A stretch of 64,000 nt of DNA from an uncultured Poribacteria bacterium. GTDB taxonomy: Bacteria; Poribacteria; WGA-4E; PCPOR2b. The notes under the pieces are model-generated. The model saw only the letters and a list, made by a program, of their open reading frames with translations, had not been told where the DNA came from and did no database searches. The stretch spans positions 3,009,623-3,073,622 of the forward strand of contig OY282444.1 of NCBI GenBank assembly GCA_958296125.1, read 5' to 3'. Shown here in pieces: positions 26,595 to 35,529 of the stretch (positions are counted from its first letter, which is position 1; every line of letters starts with the position of its first letter). A program made the position numbers and the translations under genes.

Positions 26595-28136
26595 ATGCAA
26601 CATCTTGAACCGGTAGATATATTGAATCATATTCGACTTGGGTTGAATTCGCTTGTAGGGGGAGTTGACCCGACGCGGAAGCACATGCCGTACTGGTCTA
26701 TCGGCTTTGCTGAAGGACAGTTGAAGGCGTTTGGTCACGCTGGTGCGTGGGACTGGTGTCATGATGTCGCCAGAGCCATTCACGCTATCGGCATGGCGGA
26801 GCGCGCCACGGGGGAATGTGTCAACGAAGCTATCTGGACAGATCTCGCCGATCTTCAAATCGCTCTGTTCGATGAAGCAGACAACCTACCCGGCACAGCG
26901 GATAACGATACAGGTGAACGTTTCATCAGTCTCCACAACATACGGGAATCCACGCACGCCCTGAACGGTCTCATCCGTCGCGGTGACGAACGGGCGCGAG
27001 AGTGGAGTCGGCGGATGATTCGGACTGTCCGTGCTTCACTAAGTGACGATGGAGCTATCCAACTAGACCGTCTTCCTCCTTACGTCTCAGACTATAACCA
27101 CCAGCCATCGCAAGAAGGTCGCGCCGTTGATGCGTTGGTTCGGAATTATCGTATCACAGGCGATGCAGCTGCCCTAGAATTAGCAGGACTCCTGACATCT
27201 TACGCGCTGGAGCACTGTTTTACCCCCGAAGGAAGAGTTAAGGAAGAAGCGGGGACGCACGGTCACTCCCTCAACGCGATGGTTGCCGGAATGCTTGACT
27301 TCTCGCTCCTCACTAACGATGCAGATTTGTTGATCAGAGTCAAAGCCATCTATGATGTCGGGTGTCCACGTTTCAACAGCAGTTTCGGTTGGTCAATGGA
27401 ATCGCTGCATAAATTCCACCCCCGCGGCGAATCCAACAACACCGGCGACCTATTGCGCGCCGCCCTGCTTTTGGGCCACGCCGGTTGGCACAACTACTTT
27501 GAGGACGCAGAGCGCATCCTTCGCGGACATCTCCTACCTTCGCAAGTTATTGATGTGGATGATTTGCCCGACGACCCTGATGAAACGGAGGATAGCCGTC
27601 ATCGCCGTGCCTCACGTTTGCGCGGCGGCTTCAGCTTTCCAACGCCCAATGACTACCTTCTGCATCCGGATGCCACTATTACAACGTATGATATTACATC
27701 TGGTGCTGTGGATGGGATATGTGAAGCCCTATCGTCCATCATTACTTCAGACGCTGCCGGTGTGCACATCAATCTACTGTTCAGCCACGAGGCAGAAGGG
27801 GTGCGTCTTACCAGTCACCTGTCCCAAACAGGGCGACTTGAGATTGAAAACCGAAGCGGTCGGACGCTACTGGTACGTATCCCGTCTTGGGTGGATAAGA
27901 AAGACGTTTGCCTGAAAGTAAACGGTGTGGAATCTCCGAAGATATTCATCCAGTCGTATCTACTGAATACTGGACATGAGATTCCTTCGTCAAGTATCAT
28001 CACTTTTCCAATGCGCGAAGCACGGACCGTGGAAAGTATATGCTTTGAAAACTATATCATTGATTGGCGGGGCGATCAGATTATCGCCATGTCGCCACCT
28101 GCGAAACATCGGCCGATGTTTCCACCGTGTGAATAA
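26595..28136 (+). CDS. GH127-like alpha/alpha-toroid protein
   Basis: 513 residues with no signal peptide. The first about 330 residues are predicted helical with repeats such as ALNGLIRRGDERAREW and HGHSLNAMVAGMLDF. The C-terminal part has RIPSWVDKKDVCLKVNG and ITFPMREARTVESI, resembling the beta-domain of GH127/beta-L-arabinofuranosidase-type proteins. The Zn-binding cysteine cluster of that family is not seen, so it is likely a divergent member. The ABC transporter gene starts 18 bases later, suggesting co-expression. Confidence 0.7.
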   Translation: MQHLEPVDILNHIRLGLNSLVGGVDPTRKHMPYWSIGFAEGQLKAFGHAGAWDWCHDVARAIHAIGMAERATGECVNEAIWTDLADLQIALFDEADNLPGTADNDTGERFISLHNIRESTHALNGLIRRGDERAREWSRRMIRTVRASLSDDGAIQLDRLPPYVSDYNHQPSQEGRAVDALVRNYRITGDAAALELAGLLTSYALEHCFTPEGRVKEEAGTHGHSLNAMVAGMLDFSLLTNDADLLIRVKAIYDVGCPRFNSSFGWSMESLHKFHPRGESNNTGDLLRAALLLGHAGWHNYFEDAERILRGHLLPSQVIDVDDLPDDPDETEDSRHRRASRLRGGFSFPTPNDYLLHPDATITTYDITSGAVDGICEALSSIITSDAAGVHINLLFSHEAEGVRLTSHLSQTGRLEIENRSGRTLLVRIPSWVDKKDVCLKVNGVESPKIFIQSYLLNTGHEIPSSSIITFPMREARTVESICFENYIIDWRGDQIIAMSPPAKHRPMFPPCE

Positions 28137-28154
28137 TGCTTCGGGAGTCCGTTT

Positions 28155-30395
28155 ATGATGAAATTGCTTGAACAGATGTCCCAAGAATCGGGGCAGAAAA
28201 TTCAGAACGTGCTGACCGACGACGAAGAAGAGTTCATTCGTGTTTCCACCGATCTGAATCCTGATGGAAACTTTGGAGAGCAGTGGATCATCGTCACGGA
28301 TCGACGAGTAATTGTGATGCCTGCGGAGGGTGCTGACGGGGTTGTTGACATACCCATCAGGGAATTAGTGGCTGTCCAGACCGAACCCTTAATCGGAGGG
28401 GGACGTTTGGAAATCGAGCGGAAAAGGCAGGCAACTCTCTTCGTTCATTATTCTAGCTCACTTGCAGAAAAATTCTCTGAGGTTGCACGTGGTCTTGAGC
28501 AACTGCGCCAACAAGACGAATTTTTGATTAACACGGAGCTTGACCAAACGCGGTGCTCCAAATGTGGCAGGCTGTTGCCTGAAAAGAATGGGATCTGTAC
28601 AGCTTGCATTCGTCGGCTGGCGACGTTAGGGCGAATTGCCAGCTATTTGAAGCCCTATAAGTGGCGCGCTGGCCTCTTGGCACTCGTCTCACTGGCAACT
28701 ATCGGTTCAGAGCTGGTCCCACCGCAGATTACGCGGCACATCGTTGATAAGGTATTTTTACCACCGGAGGGAACGGCTGACAGCATTGACAGCAGGGCGG
28801 CCCTTCTGGGATTGTGCGTACTTGGGTTGATTGGTGCTCGCCTGCTGCGTTGGGGATCGGAGTTGGTGCACGGGTGGACAGTGAGTTGGCTGAGCGCGCG
28901 GGTGACAGCAGACATTCGAAGCCATCTCTATCGGCGGCTAGAGATGCTCTCAATGCAATTTTACGACAAGCGTAGGGTGGGAGCACTGATGTCTCGTGTG
29001 ACGCGGGACAGCGATATGCTGCGGGAATTTCTGGTCGATGGACTGCCCTACCTGATAATCAACACCTTGATGGTTGTTGGCATACTCGGCTTCCTGCTCT
29101 GGATGCACTGGCAGCTCGCCCTTTATATGCTGACACCCATCCCGCTCATCATGATCTGGGGAACGCTTTTCTGGCGGCGTATGCGACGGATTTTCAACAA
29201 GCACGGTCAAGGCTGGGCTCACCTCAGTGCACGATTAAATGAGGCACTCGCCGGTATTCATGTCGTAAAGGCTTTCGCTCAGGAAGTCCGGGAGATACGG
29301 GAATTTGAGAAGAAGAACATCAATTTGATGCAGATTTCCAGGAAAACCGCACGTCACTGGTTCGTATTCTTCGCGGTAACGAGCTTCCTGACCGGATGTG
29401 GGGGATTGATCATCTGGCTGTTTGGGGGGGTGGAGGTACTTAGAGAAAACTTAACACTAGGCACCCTCGCGGCGTTTTCCAGTTATATGTGGCTCGTCTA
29501 CGGACCCTTGGAGTGGTTTAGTCGGGTCAATAGCTGGATGACACGGGCTTTTGCCGGCGCAGAGCGCATTTTCGAGGTCATCGATGCGTCACCCGAAGCC
29601 TACAATGATCCGGAGGCAACCTCGCTAGCAGAAATAAAAGGACGAATCACCTTCAAGGACGTGACCTTCGGTTACGACAAGAGCAAGCCGGTCCTCCACG
29701 AAGTGGACCTCAATGTTGCGCCGGGGGAGATGATTGGGCTCGTGGGCAAATCCGGAGTGGGCAAGACAACCACCGTGAACCTAATCGCTCGGTTCTACGA
29801 TGTAGACCGTGGTGCCATTGAAATTGACGGTGTGGATGTACGCAAAGTCCGCCTAGAAGACCTACGGAGTCAGATTGGTATCGTGCCGCAAGAACCGTTC
29901 CTCTTTAGCGGGACAATCGCCGAGAACGTAGGATATGGCAAACCGGGGGCCACTTTTGAGGAGATTATGCAGGCAGCCCAGGCGGCAAACGCGCACAATT
30001 TTATCGTGGCAAAGGCAGATGGCTACGACACGCACGTTGGGGAACGGGGGAACAATCTGTCGGGTGGAGAAAAGCAGCGGGTCTCTATCGCTCGCGCTAT
30101 CCTCCACGACCCGAAGATCCTTATTTTGGATGAAGCAACCTCGTCGGTGGATGTGGAGACCGAGAAGGAGATTCAGGAAGCCGTTGCCCGGCTGATCAAA
30201 AATCGGACGACCTTTGCTATTGCTCATCGACTTTCGACACTGCGGAACGCTAACCGGTTGGTGGTCCTTGATGCCGGGCGAATTGTGGAGGTCGGCACGC
30301 ACAGCGAATTGATGGACAAGAAGGGCGTGTTTTACGGGCTTGTGGAGCTACAACAGCAGACCTCTGAAATTATTGGTATTGGGATCAGGGAATAG
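28155..30395 (+). CDS. ABC exporter with N-terminal PH-like region and zinc ribbon
   Basis: 746 residues. Residues 1-125 form a predicted beta domain (FGEQWIIVTDRRVIVMPAEG...IPIRELVAVQ) like PH/GRAM modules. Residues 134-151 hold a zinc ribbon, C134-x2-C137-x10-C148-x2-C151. An exporter-type membrane domain follows (about 160-480). The ATPase has Walker A GKSGVGKTTTV, LSGGEKQR signature and ILILDEATSSVD. A half-transporter that should work as a dimer, like lipid or peptide exporters. Start is the first of two ATGs, with GGGAG seven bases upstream. Confidence 0.9.
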   Translation: MMKLLEQMSQESGQKIQNVLTDDEEEFIRVSTDLNPDGNFGEQWIIVTDRRVIVMPAEGADGVVDIPIRELVAVQTEPLIGGGRLEIERKRQATLFVHYSSSLAEKFSEVARGLEQLRQQDEFLINTELDQTRCSKCGRLLPEKNGICTACIRRLATLGRIASYLKPYKWRAGLLALVSLATIGSELVPPQITRHIVDKVFLPPEGTADSIDSRAALLGLCVLGLIGARLLRWGSELVHGWTVSWLSARVTADIRSHLYRRLEMLSMQFYDKRRVGALMSRVTRDSDMLREFLVDGLPYLIINTLMVVGILGFLLWMHWQLALYMLTPIPLIMIWGTLFWRRMRRIFNKHGQGWAHLSARLNEALAGIHVVKAFAQEVREIREFEKKNINLMQISRKTARHWFVFFAVTSFLTGCGGLIIWLFGGVEVLRENLTLGTLAAFSSYMWLVYGPLEWFSRVNSWMTRAFAGAERIFEVIDASPEAYNDPEATSLAEIKGRITFKDVTFGYDKSKPVLHEVDLNVAPGEMIGLVGKSGVGKTTTVNLIARFYDVDRGAIEIDGVDVRKVRLEDLRSQIGIVPQEPFLFSGTIAENVGYGKPGATFEEIMQAAQAANAHNFIVAKADGYDTHVGERGNNLSGGEKQRVSIARAILHDPKILILDEATSSVDVETEKEIQEAVARLIKNRTTFAIAHRLSTLRNANRLVVLDAGRIVEVGTHSELMDKKGVFYGLVELQQQTSEIIGIGIRE

Positions 30396-30406
30396 TGCGA
30401 GCGCGT

Positions 30407-30434
30407 GTAGGGAACAACAATCATTGTTTCCTAT
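30407..30434. repeat. Palindromic repeat, related to copy at 11498
   Basis: GTAGGGAACAACAA...TTGTTTCCTA forms a near-perfect palindrome just after the ABC exporter stop. A related palindrome occurs at 11498-11515 upstream of ilvB. This suggests a dispersed repeat, possibly working as a terminator. Confidence 0.6.
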
Positions 30435-30596
30435 TATCTTGGGGTTTTGCATTTTTTTTATGAGCCCCGTAGGTCGGGCTTCCTAGCTCGACTGCACCCC
30501 TGAACCAATGGTTTTCACGTTTCACGCGCTTTGCACTTTCTCTTTACATGAGCCGCAACATTCTTCTCTCATCAACTCAAAAAAGGAATACCAACT

Positions 30597-31667
30597 ATGG
30601 CAACAACACATAGATTTCAAGCAAGTTACTTGCATTCTATCACGCGACGAATATTTGTCGAGGCAGGCGCGACCCGCCACATTGCTGACGACGTGGCAGA
30701 AATTCTGGTCAACGCGAACCTCGCCGGACACGACTCACACGGAATACTTCGCATCCCCGCATATCTGCGCAGCATTGAAGGTGGTGGGCTTATCCCCAAT
30801 GTAGAACCAGAAGTCACGAAGGAAACCGCTAACACCATGTTTTTCGACGGGAAACAGTGCTTCGGTCATTACACGGCTCGACAGGCGATGAACCGCGCAA
30901 TTGAGAAGGCAAAAGAAGCGGATATTTGTAGCGCAAGTATTGTCAATACCGGTCACATTGGTCGGCTGGGCGAGTATGCCGAAGCGGCAGCGCGTGCTGG
31001 CTGTATCGGCATTATTACCACCGGCGGGGGTGGGCGAATGCAGGGAATTACGGTGCCCTTTGGCGGTGCCGGGGGGGCGACGGGCACCAACCCGATTGCT
31101 GTCGGTGTCCCAACCGGTGACAATGCCCTGTTTGTCATTGATATTGCCACAAGCATGATTGCCGAAGGCAAAATCCAAGTTGCACGAAGCAAGGGCGAAG
31201 ATCTACCTGAAGGCTACATAGTGGATAAGAAGGGAAATCCGAGTGTCAAACCCGCGGACTTTTACGATGGTGGATTCCTCCTGCCGTTTGGCTTGCACAA
31301 AGGCTACTCAATTGGCCTGCTGGTCTGTCTGCTTGGGGGATTATCTGGCACCTTCGATGTTGAAAAGGGCGCAATGGGCGGTTGTTTTATGCAGGTAATA
31401 AATGTCAACGCACTGACACCGTTGGAGAAATATCAACAGGGTGTGCGTGCCTTCTTGGATGGCATCAAGTCAATCCCTCCCGCGCCGGGCTTTAACGAGG
31501 TGCTCGTCCCTGGTGACTTTGAACATCGTAATCGGGTCCAGCGTCTATGTGACGGCATTGAAATCCCCGATACTATCTATCAGCAGATTTCGGAGTGTGC
31601 AGAGAAACTGGGGGTTTCAATGAGTGAAGATGCCGTTGAAGCTGCCGACGCAAAGCGGTACGAATGA
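30597..31667 (+). CDS. Malate/L-lactate dehydrogenase (Ldh2/YlbC type)
   Basis: 356 residues, AAAGGA nine bases before the ATG. NAD(P)-dependent 2-oxo-acid reductase family, distinct from classical MDH/LDH. Visible motifs are AGHDSHGILR (catalytic His region), GTNPIAVGVP and a FGLHKGYSIGLLVCLLGG segment. Substrates in the family include malate, lactate, sulfolactate, ureidoglycolate and 2,3-diketo-gulonate; none can be chosen here. Followed by a small membrane protein. Confidence 0.92.
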   Translation: MATTHRFQASYLHSITRRIFVEAGATRHIADDVAEILVNANLAGHDSHGILRIPAYLRSIEGGGLIPNVEPEVTKETANTMFFDGKQCFGHYTARQAMNRAIEKAKEADICSASIVNTGHIGRLGEYAEAAARAGCIGIITTGGGGRMQGITVPFGGAGGATGTNPIAVGVPTGDNALFVIDIATSMIAEGKIQVARSKGEDLPEGYIVDKKGNPSVKPADFYDGGFLLPFGLHKGYSIGLLVCLLGGLSGTFDVEKGAMGGCFMQVINVNALTPLEKYQQGVRAFLDGIKSIPPAPGFNEVLVPGDFEHRNRVQRLCDGIEIPDTIYQQISECAEKLGVSMSEDAVEAADAKRYE

Positions 31668-31754
31668 AGTGTGAAACGTGATGCGTGAAAAGTAAATTCT
31701 GCGAAAGTATTATTTTTTTGCGTTGGACTTCGCACGAACTCCTAAGAAGGAAGC

Positions 31755-31810
31755 GGGTGAACGAGGGGCGAGGCAACGAGGGATTTCCACGCTTCATCAC
31801 ACACCCGCTC
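31755..31810. repeat. Dispersed GC-rich inverted repeat, copy 3
   Basis: GAAGCGGGTG...GAGGGGCGAG...TTTCCACGCTTC...CACCCGCTCC contains pairing arms and the same core as the repeats at 25221 and 26425. It lies between the dehydrogenase and the zinc-ribbon protein. Confidence 0.55.
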
Positions 31811-31863
31811 CCGCGCTCCCTTGCAGACCTGACACAATTTTAATCTGGACAGGCGAACTGATT

Positions 31864-32166
31864 ATGCTATTTTTTATCATCTGGATTATTTGTATACCAC
31901 TAATTATCTGGATTATTCTACAGATCATTTCCAGACGGAGAGCGAACGAAGAGGCAGGGGCCGATGTCCAGCTTGAGGAATGTGCCCTCTGCCATGAAGA
32001 GTTTCCGATGGACGCGCTGCTAGAGAAAGAGGTCGGCGGCTATAGCAGGATCTACTGTTTTTGCGGCGGCTGTATTGAACAGCTGTGCAGGGAATATCAA
32101 GCTAAGGTGGAACAAAAAGATGAGGAGAATGAGCAAGTCAGCGAATCCACCAAGAAGGAGTTATGA
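31864..32166 (+). CDS. Small membrane protein with zinc-ribbon-like cysteines
   Basis: 100 residues from the ATG at 31864 (in-frame upstream starts lack support). One N-terminal membrane segment (MLFFIIWIICIPLIIWIIL), then C-x2-C (CALC) and a second cluster CFCGGC in a short soluble domain, and a charged C-terminal tail. Likely a metal-binding or zinc-ribbon protein at the membrane; function unknown. The ribosome site is weak. Confidence 0.6.
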   Translation: MLFFIIWIICIPLIIWIILQIISRRRANEEAGADVQLEECALCHEEFPMDALLEKEVGGYSRIYCFCGGCIEQLCREYQAKVEQKDEENEQVSESTKKEL

Positions 32167-32326
32167 AAAGGTTCCATTTTCATCAATTCCTTTTAAACAT
32201 GAATTGGGGTCAAGTGTTCATTGAACTCATAAACGCTTGAACTGGATCTATTCCACTTGGCGCATCACACAATACGTCTCGATCAAGGCATCGGGACTAC
32301 GTTTTATCTGAAACGAGGAGGTCAAT

Positions 32327-33370
32327 ATGTACGATTTGGTTACATTTGGCGAAGCGATGGTACGACTCACTTCGCCTGACTTTAGGCGGCTTGAACAATC
32401 GCCGACGCTGCTGATCGATGCCGGTGGGGCGGAGTTGAATGTTGCGGTCAATGGGGCTCAGTTAGGACTACGCACCGCATGGGCCTCTCGCTTGGTTGAT
32501 AACTGGTCAGGGAAATTCATTGCTAACAAGGGACGTGAGTTGGGTGTCGATATGTCTCATATTGTGTGGATGCCGTTTGATGGCGTTGGGCTAGAACGGA
32601 ACGGTTTCTATCATGTCGAATTGGGCGCAGGTCCCCGTGCTAGCAGCGTTACCTATGACCGTGGCTATTCAGCAATCTCAAACATCCAACCCGGCGAGAT
32701 TAATTGGTCGCAGATTTTTGACGGTGCCCGTTGGTTCCATCTGAGCGGCATCACTCCTGCACTATCTGAGTCCGCAGCAGCGGTAGCGAAAGAAGCACTT
32801 CAGGCAGCACGCGCCGCAGACGTAACAACAAGTTACGACCTGAACTTCCGGTCGAAGTTATGGAGCGCAGAACAAGCACAGGCTGCGAATCGCGAGATGG
32901 TGAAGCACGTCTGTGTGCTCATCGGCAACGAAGAGGATTTCGAGATGGCACTCGGCTTCAAAGCGGAAGGCACAACCGAAAGCTTCAGCCAACTTGACCC
33001 GGAGAGTTATAAAGAGGTCGCACAACGGGTTTGCGAGGCATTCCCGAATATCGAAATGATTGGCACCACCTTACGCGACGCAAAGACCGGTTGGCTGAAC
33101 GATTGGCGCACGCTCCTGTTCGATGGATCGGACTTCTACCTGTCGCGCATCTACGAAAACCTTGAACTCGTCGATCGCGTCGGCGGAGGTGATAGTTTCT
33201 CCGCGGGGTTGATCTATAGCCTGCTCAACGGCAAATCACTCCAAGAAGCAGTTGATTTTGGTGGCGGCTACTCCGCGCTTGCACATACCTTCCCCGGCGA
33301 TTTCAACTGGGCAACTGCTGAAGAAGCTGAAAAAGCAATGCAGGCAGGCAGCGTCAGGATTAGGCGATAG
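32327..33370 (+). CDS. kdgK: PfkB-family sugar kinase, probable 2-dehydro-3-deoxygluconokinase
   Basis: 347 residues with GGAGGT five bases before the ATG. PfkB signatures are YDLNFRSKLWS (typical of KDG kinases) and DRVGGGDSFSAGLIY with the catalytic Asp. Would phosphorylate KDG or a related sugar acid in the Entner-Doudoroff or hexuronate route, fitting the sugar-acid enzymes elsewhere in the window. Other PfkB substrates, such as fructose, remain possible. Confidence 0.88.
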   Translation: MYDLVTFGEAMVRLTSPDFRRLEQSPTLLIDAGGAELNVAVNGAQLGLRTAWASRLVDNWSGKFIANKGRELGVDMSHIVWMPFDGVGLERNGFYHVELGAGPRASSVTYDRGYSAISNIQPGEINWSQIFDGARWFHLSGITPALSESAAAVAKEALQAARAADVTTSYDLNFRSKLWSAEQAQAANREMVKHVCVLIGNEEDFEMALGFKAEGTTESFSQLDPESYKEVAQRVCEAFPNIEMIGTTLRDAKTGWLNDWRTLLFDGSDFYLSRIYENLELVDRVGGGDSFSAGLIYSLLNGKSLQEAVDFGGGYSALAHTFPGDFNWATAEEAEKAMQAGSVRIRR

Positions 33371-33439
33371 GTGTTTGAAACAACCCCGCCTCGTCGGGCC
33401 CGCGAACCGCATCTCATCGCAGATTGGCTCATCGGTTAC

Positions 33440-34081
33440 TCAATTTGTCCATCGGACGCGCTCACTCAAGGATTTTCGCTCGAGCGTTGGCACTTCAGCT
33501 GGATAGCCCATATAATAGAATCCGATGATATACTCCTGATCGGAATCAATACCGAGCAAATCGTAAGTATTCTGCTCCATCGTGATTGCGCCGGTGCTCC
33601 ACTGCATACCGACCCCTCGCTCCCAACCAGCTAGTTGAATGTTCAGCATAGCGCAGCAGGTCGCCGCATAGTCTTCACGCTTTCGCTGTTCGTCTCCGTC
33701 TTGGATACACGAAACCGCTACAATTGTGGGTTTGGATGTGAACTTCTTGAAGCCTTGTTCTCCAACTTTGGCGAGGGTCTGCTCATCCGCAGCTGCAGCC
33801 GCCTTCGGGTTGGACGTAATTTTTTCGATCTGGATTTCACGATACCGCTCAGCGAGGATTAGTTTCGTTTCTTCGCCAATGACAGTGAATCGCCACGGTT
33901 CAGTCAGGTGGTGATTGGGGCTCCAGATACCCGCCTCAAGAATGTTTTCGAGAACATCTTGGGGCACCGGGTCTGGCTTAAACTGAAAAATCGTCCGGCG
34001 AGATCGAATCACCTCTGTAACAGGGAAACTCTGATCAGTTGGAACAGAGCGTATCTCAGTGGTCAGATTGTCTTGACTCAT
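33440..34081 (-). CDS. Nitroreductase-family flavoprotein
   Basis: 213 residues with AAAGGAG six bases before the ATG. Nitroreductase fold: RRTIFQFKPDPVP near the start (FMN phosphate region), IWSPNHHLTEPWRFTVI, and a late GFYYMGYPAEVP. An FMN-dependent NAD(P)H oxidoreductase. A perfect 11-1-11 palindrome lies 16 bases upstream of the start and may be a Fur-type operator, so expression may respond to iron. Confidence 0.9.
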   Translation of the reverse strand: MSQDNLTTEIRSVPTDQSFPVTEVIRSRRTIFQFKPDPVPQDVLENILEAGIWSPNHHLTEPWRFTVIGEETKLILAERYREIQIEKITSNPKAAAAADEQTLAKVGEQGFKKFTSKPTIVAVSCIQDGDEQRKREDYAATCCAMLNIQLAGWERGVGMQWSTGAITMEQNTYDLLGIDSDQEYIIGFYYMGYPAEVPTLERKSLSERVRWTN

Positions 34082-34096
34082 CGTTGTCTCCTTTTT

Positions 34097-34119
34097 TTGA
34101 AAATGAGACTCATTTTCAA
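34097..34119. promoter_or_regulatory. Perfect 23-bp palindrome, Fur-box-like operator
   Basis: Arms TTGAAAATGAG and CTCATTTTCAA around a central A are exact complements. The A/T-rich AAATGAG core resembles Fur-type boxes (7-1-7, TGATAAT/ATTATCA). It sits just before the nitroreductase ribosome site. Confidence 0.7.
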
Positions 34120-34301
34120 TTTTAGATTCAAGAAAATTATAAACCTATCGAAAACATTTGTCAAGAGATTTTTCGCTGAAAAAACGCTAATAATTAGAAA
34201 TTATATCATGCGTTTTACATTTCCTCATGAAAAAATGAACGTTAGCAGTTCCGACATGATTTGGTCCCAATAGCGTCGCCGCCCCAGCGAGAGCATTGCG
34301 A

Positions 34302-34454
34302 ATTTCTGTAGGGCTATTTAGTTTTCGGTTTTTTGACCGATTTTGGCGGGTAATCCGTGCCAGCCCCGATTGCATCGGGCCTGCCCTCGGAACGGGGGAC
34401 GATCTATCGGGGAGACCAGGGACGGACCGAAGAATTAAATGACCCTAATTTCTG
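34302..34454. mobile_element. 139-bp MITE-like element with 7-bp target duplication (copy 2)
   Basis: Element 34309-34447 begins TAGGGCTATTTAGTTTTCGG; its other end, reverse-complemented, begins TAGGGTCATTTAATTCTTCGG. It is flanked by ATTTCTG at 34302-34308 and 34448-34454. Termini match the copy at 13440-13527 while the duplication differs, which supports real transposition. The interior contains CCCGAT...ATCGGG palindromes. The aldo/keto reductase promoter starts 17 bases past its end. Confidence 0.85.
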
Positions 34455-34463
34455 TGAATGGGG

Positions 34464-34492
34464 TTGACCTTATCAATGCCTTGTGATATACT
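34464..34492 (+). promoter_or_regulatory. Sigma70-type promoter of aldo/keto reductase
   Basis: TTGACC (34464-34469), 17-base spacer, TATACT (34487-34492), 67 bases before the ATG at 34559. Confidence 0.75.
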
Positions 34493-34558
34493 CTCCACAA
34501 CGATAAATAAATTAACCGCAAGATGGTATAACCATCTTTAACCCAAAGGAGCCATTCA

Positions 34559-35320
34559 ATGCAAGTTGTGGATCTGGGTAGAACAGGACTGCGAGTTTCG
34601 CGGCTTTCGATTGGAACAGGTACGCACGGTTGGGGTGGAAAATCGGATCAGACGGCGTTGGGATTGAAAGGATTGGTAGACTTGCTCCATTTTGCCCACG
34701 ACCAAGGTGTGACGTTTTGGGATGCCGCAGATCAATATGGCAGCCACTCCTATATCAAGGAAGCCCTCAAGGAATTAGATCGGTCTTCAGTCGTCATCAC
34801 AACCAAAACTGTTTCGCGCACCAGGGAATCGGTTGAAAACGATGTCAAACGATTCTTGAAGGAGACCGGATCGGACTACGTGGATATCGTGTTGCTGCAC
34901 TGTCTCACCGAATTCGATTGGCCAACGCGCTATCCGGACGCGATGGAAGCCTTAACACGATGCAAAGAACAGGGACTCATACGTGGGCACGGGGTCTCGT
35001 GCCACGACTATGGCGCGTTCCAAACGGCTGCCATGACCAAATGGGTCGAAGTTGTGTTAGCCCGGATTAACTACGCTGGAAGCCACATGGATGCGTCACC
35101 CGCTGACGTTATCCGGACGATGGAACAGATGGCAGCGTTTGGCAAAGGTATCTACGGTATGAAAGTGCTTGGGCAGAGCAAGTTAGCCAAAGAAGATGGC
35201 CCAAGGAAAGGCATCGAATTCGTCATGGGGCTGCCTTGCGTTCACGCGATGACAATTGGTATGGTAAGTCGCCGCGAAGTCGAAGAAAACGTTGCAATTG
35301 TCAATGAACTTGCTAATTAA
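34559..35320 (+). CDS. Aldo/keto reductase
   Basis: 253 residues with AAAGGAG seven bases before the ATG. NADPH-dependent AKR barrel. The catalytic tetrad is visible as D and Y in WDAADQYG, K in TTKTVS and H in VLLHC. A C-terminal YGMKVLGQ and MTIGMVSRREVEENV match the cofactor end of the family. Slightly shorter than the usual 300+ residues, but the family ends seem intact. Substrate unknown. Confidence 0.9.
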   Translation: MQVVDLGRTGLRVSRLSIGTGTHGWGGKSDQTALGLKGLVDLLHFAHDQGVTFWDAADQYGSHSYIKEALKELDRSSVVITTKTVSRTRESVENDVKRFLKETGSDYVDIVLLHCLTEFDWPTRYPDAMEALTRCKEQGLIRGHGVSCHDYGAFQTAAMTKWVEVVLARINYAGSHMDASPADVIRTMEQMAAFGKGIYGMKVLGQSKLAKEDGPRKGIEFVMGLPCVHAMTIGMVSRREVEENVAIVNELAN

Positions 35321-35392
35321 CTCAAGTTGTTACTTATTCCAGACGTTTTTCTCATCCAAGTGGCAACTTTACAAAAAGGGACTTTAGCCCGT

Positions 35393-35503
35393 AAAGCCCA
35401 AGCATTGTCCGTTCCAGTCCCGATACATCGGGACTCACCTCGTTGAGTGAACAATTCGACTCCTAAAGGAATAAGTGAGAATCCCAATCCTTTAGGGGAG
35501 TAT
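35393..35503 (+). mobile_element. Second IS200/IS605-like right-end remnant
   Basis: AAGCCCAAGCAT (35395-35406) and, after about 90 bases, TCCTTTAGGGGAGTATGTCAAC. The same two blocks occur in the remnant at 4083-4294, separated there by only a hairpin loop. Between them here is a CCCGATACATCGGG palindrome, perhaps a later insertion. Confidence 0.45.
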
Positions 35504-35529
35504 GTCAACCTTATTAGAGGAGGCATATT

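Noticed and set aside
35317-35345. Possible end of the AACCCAAG element family (TTAACTCAAGTTGTTAC)
   Set aside because: Too many mismatches and no partner end or duplication found.
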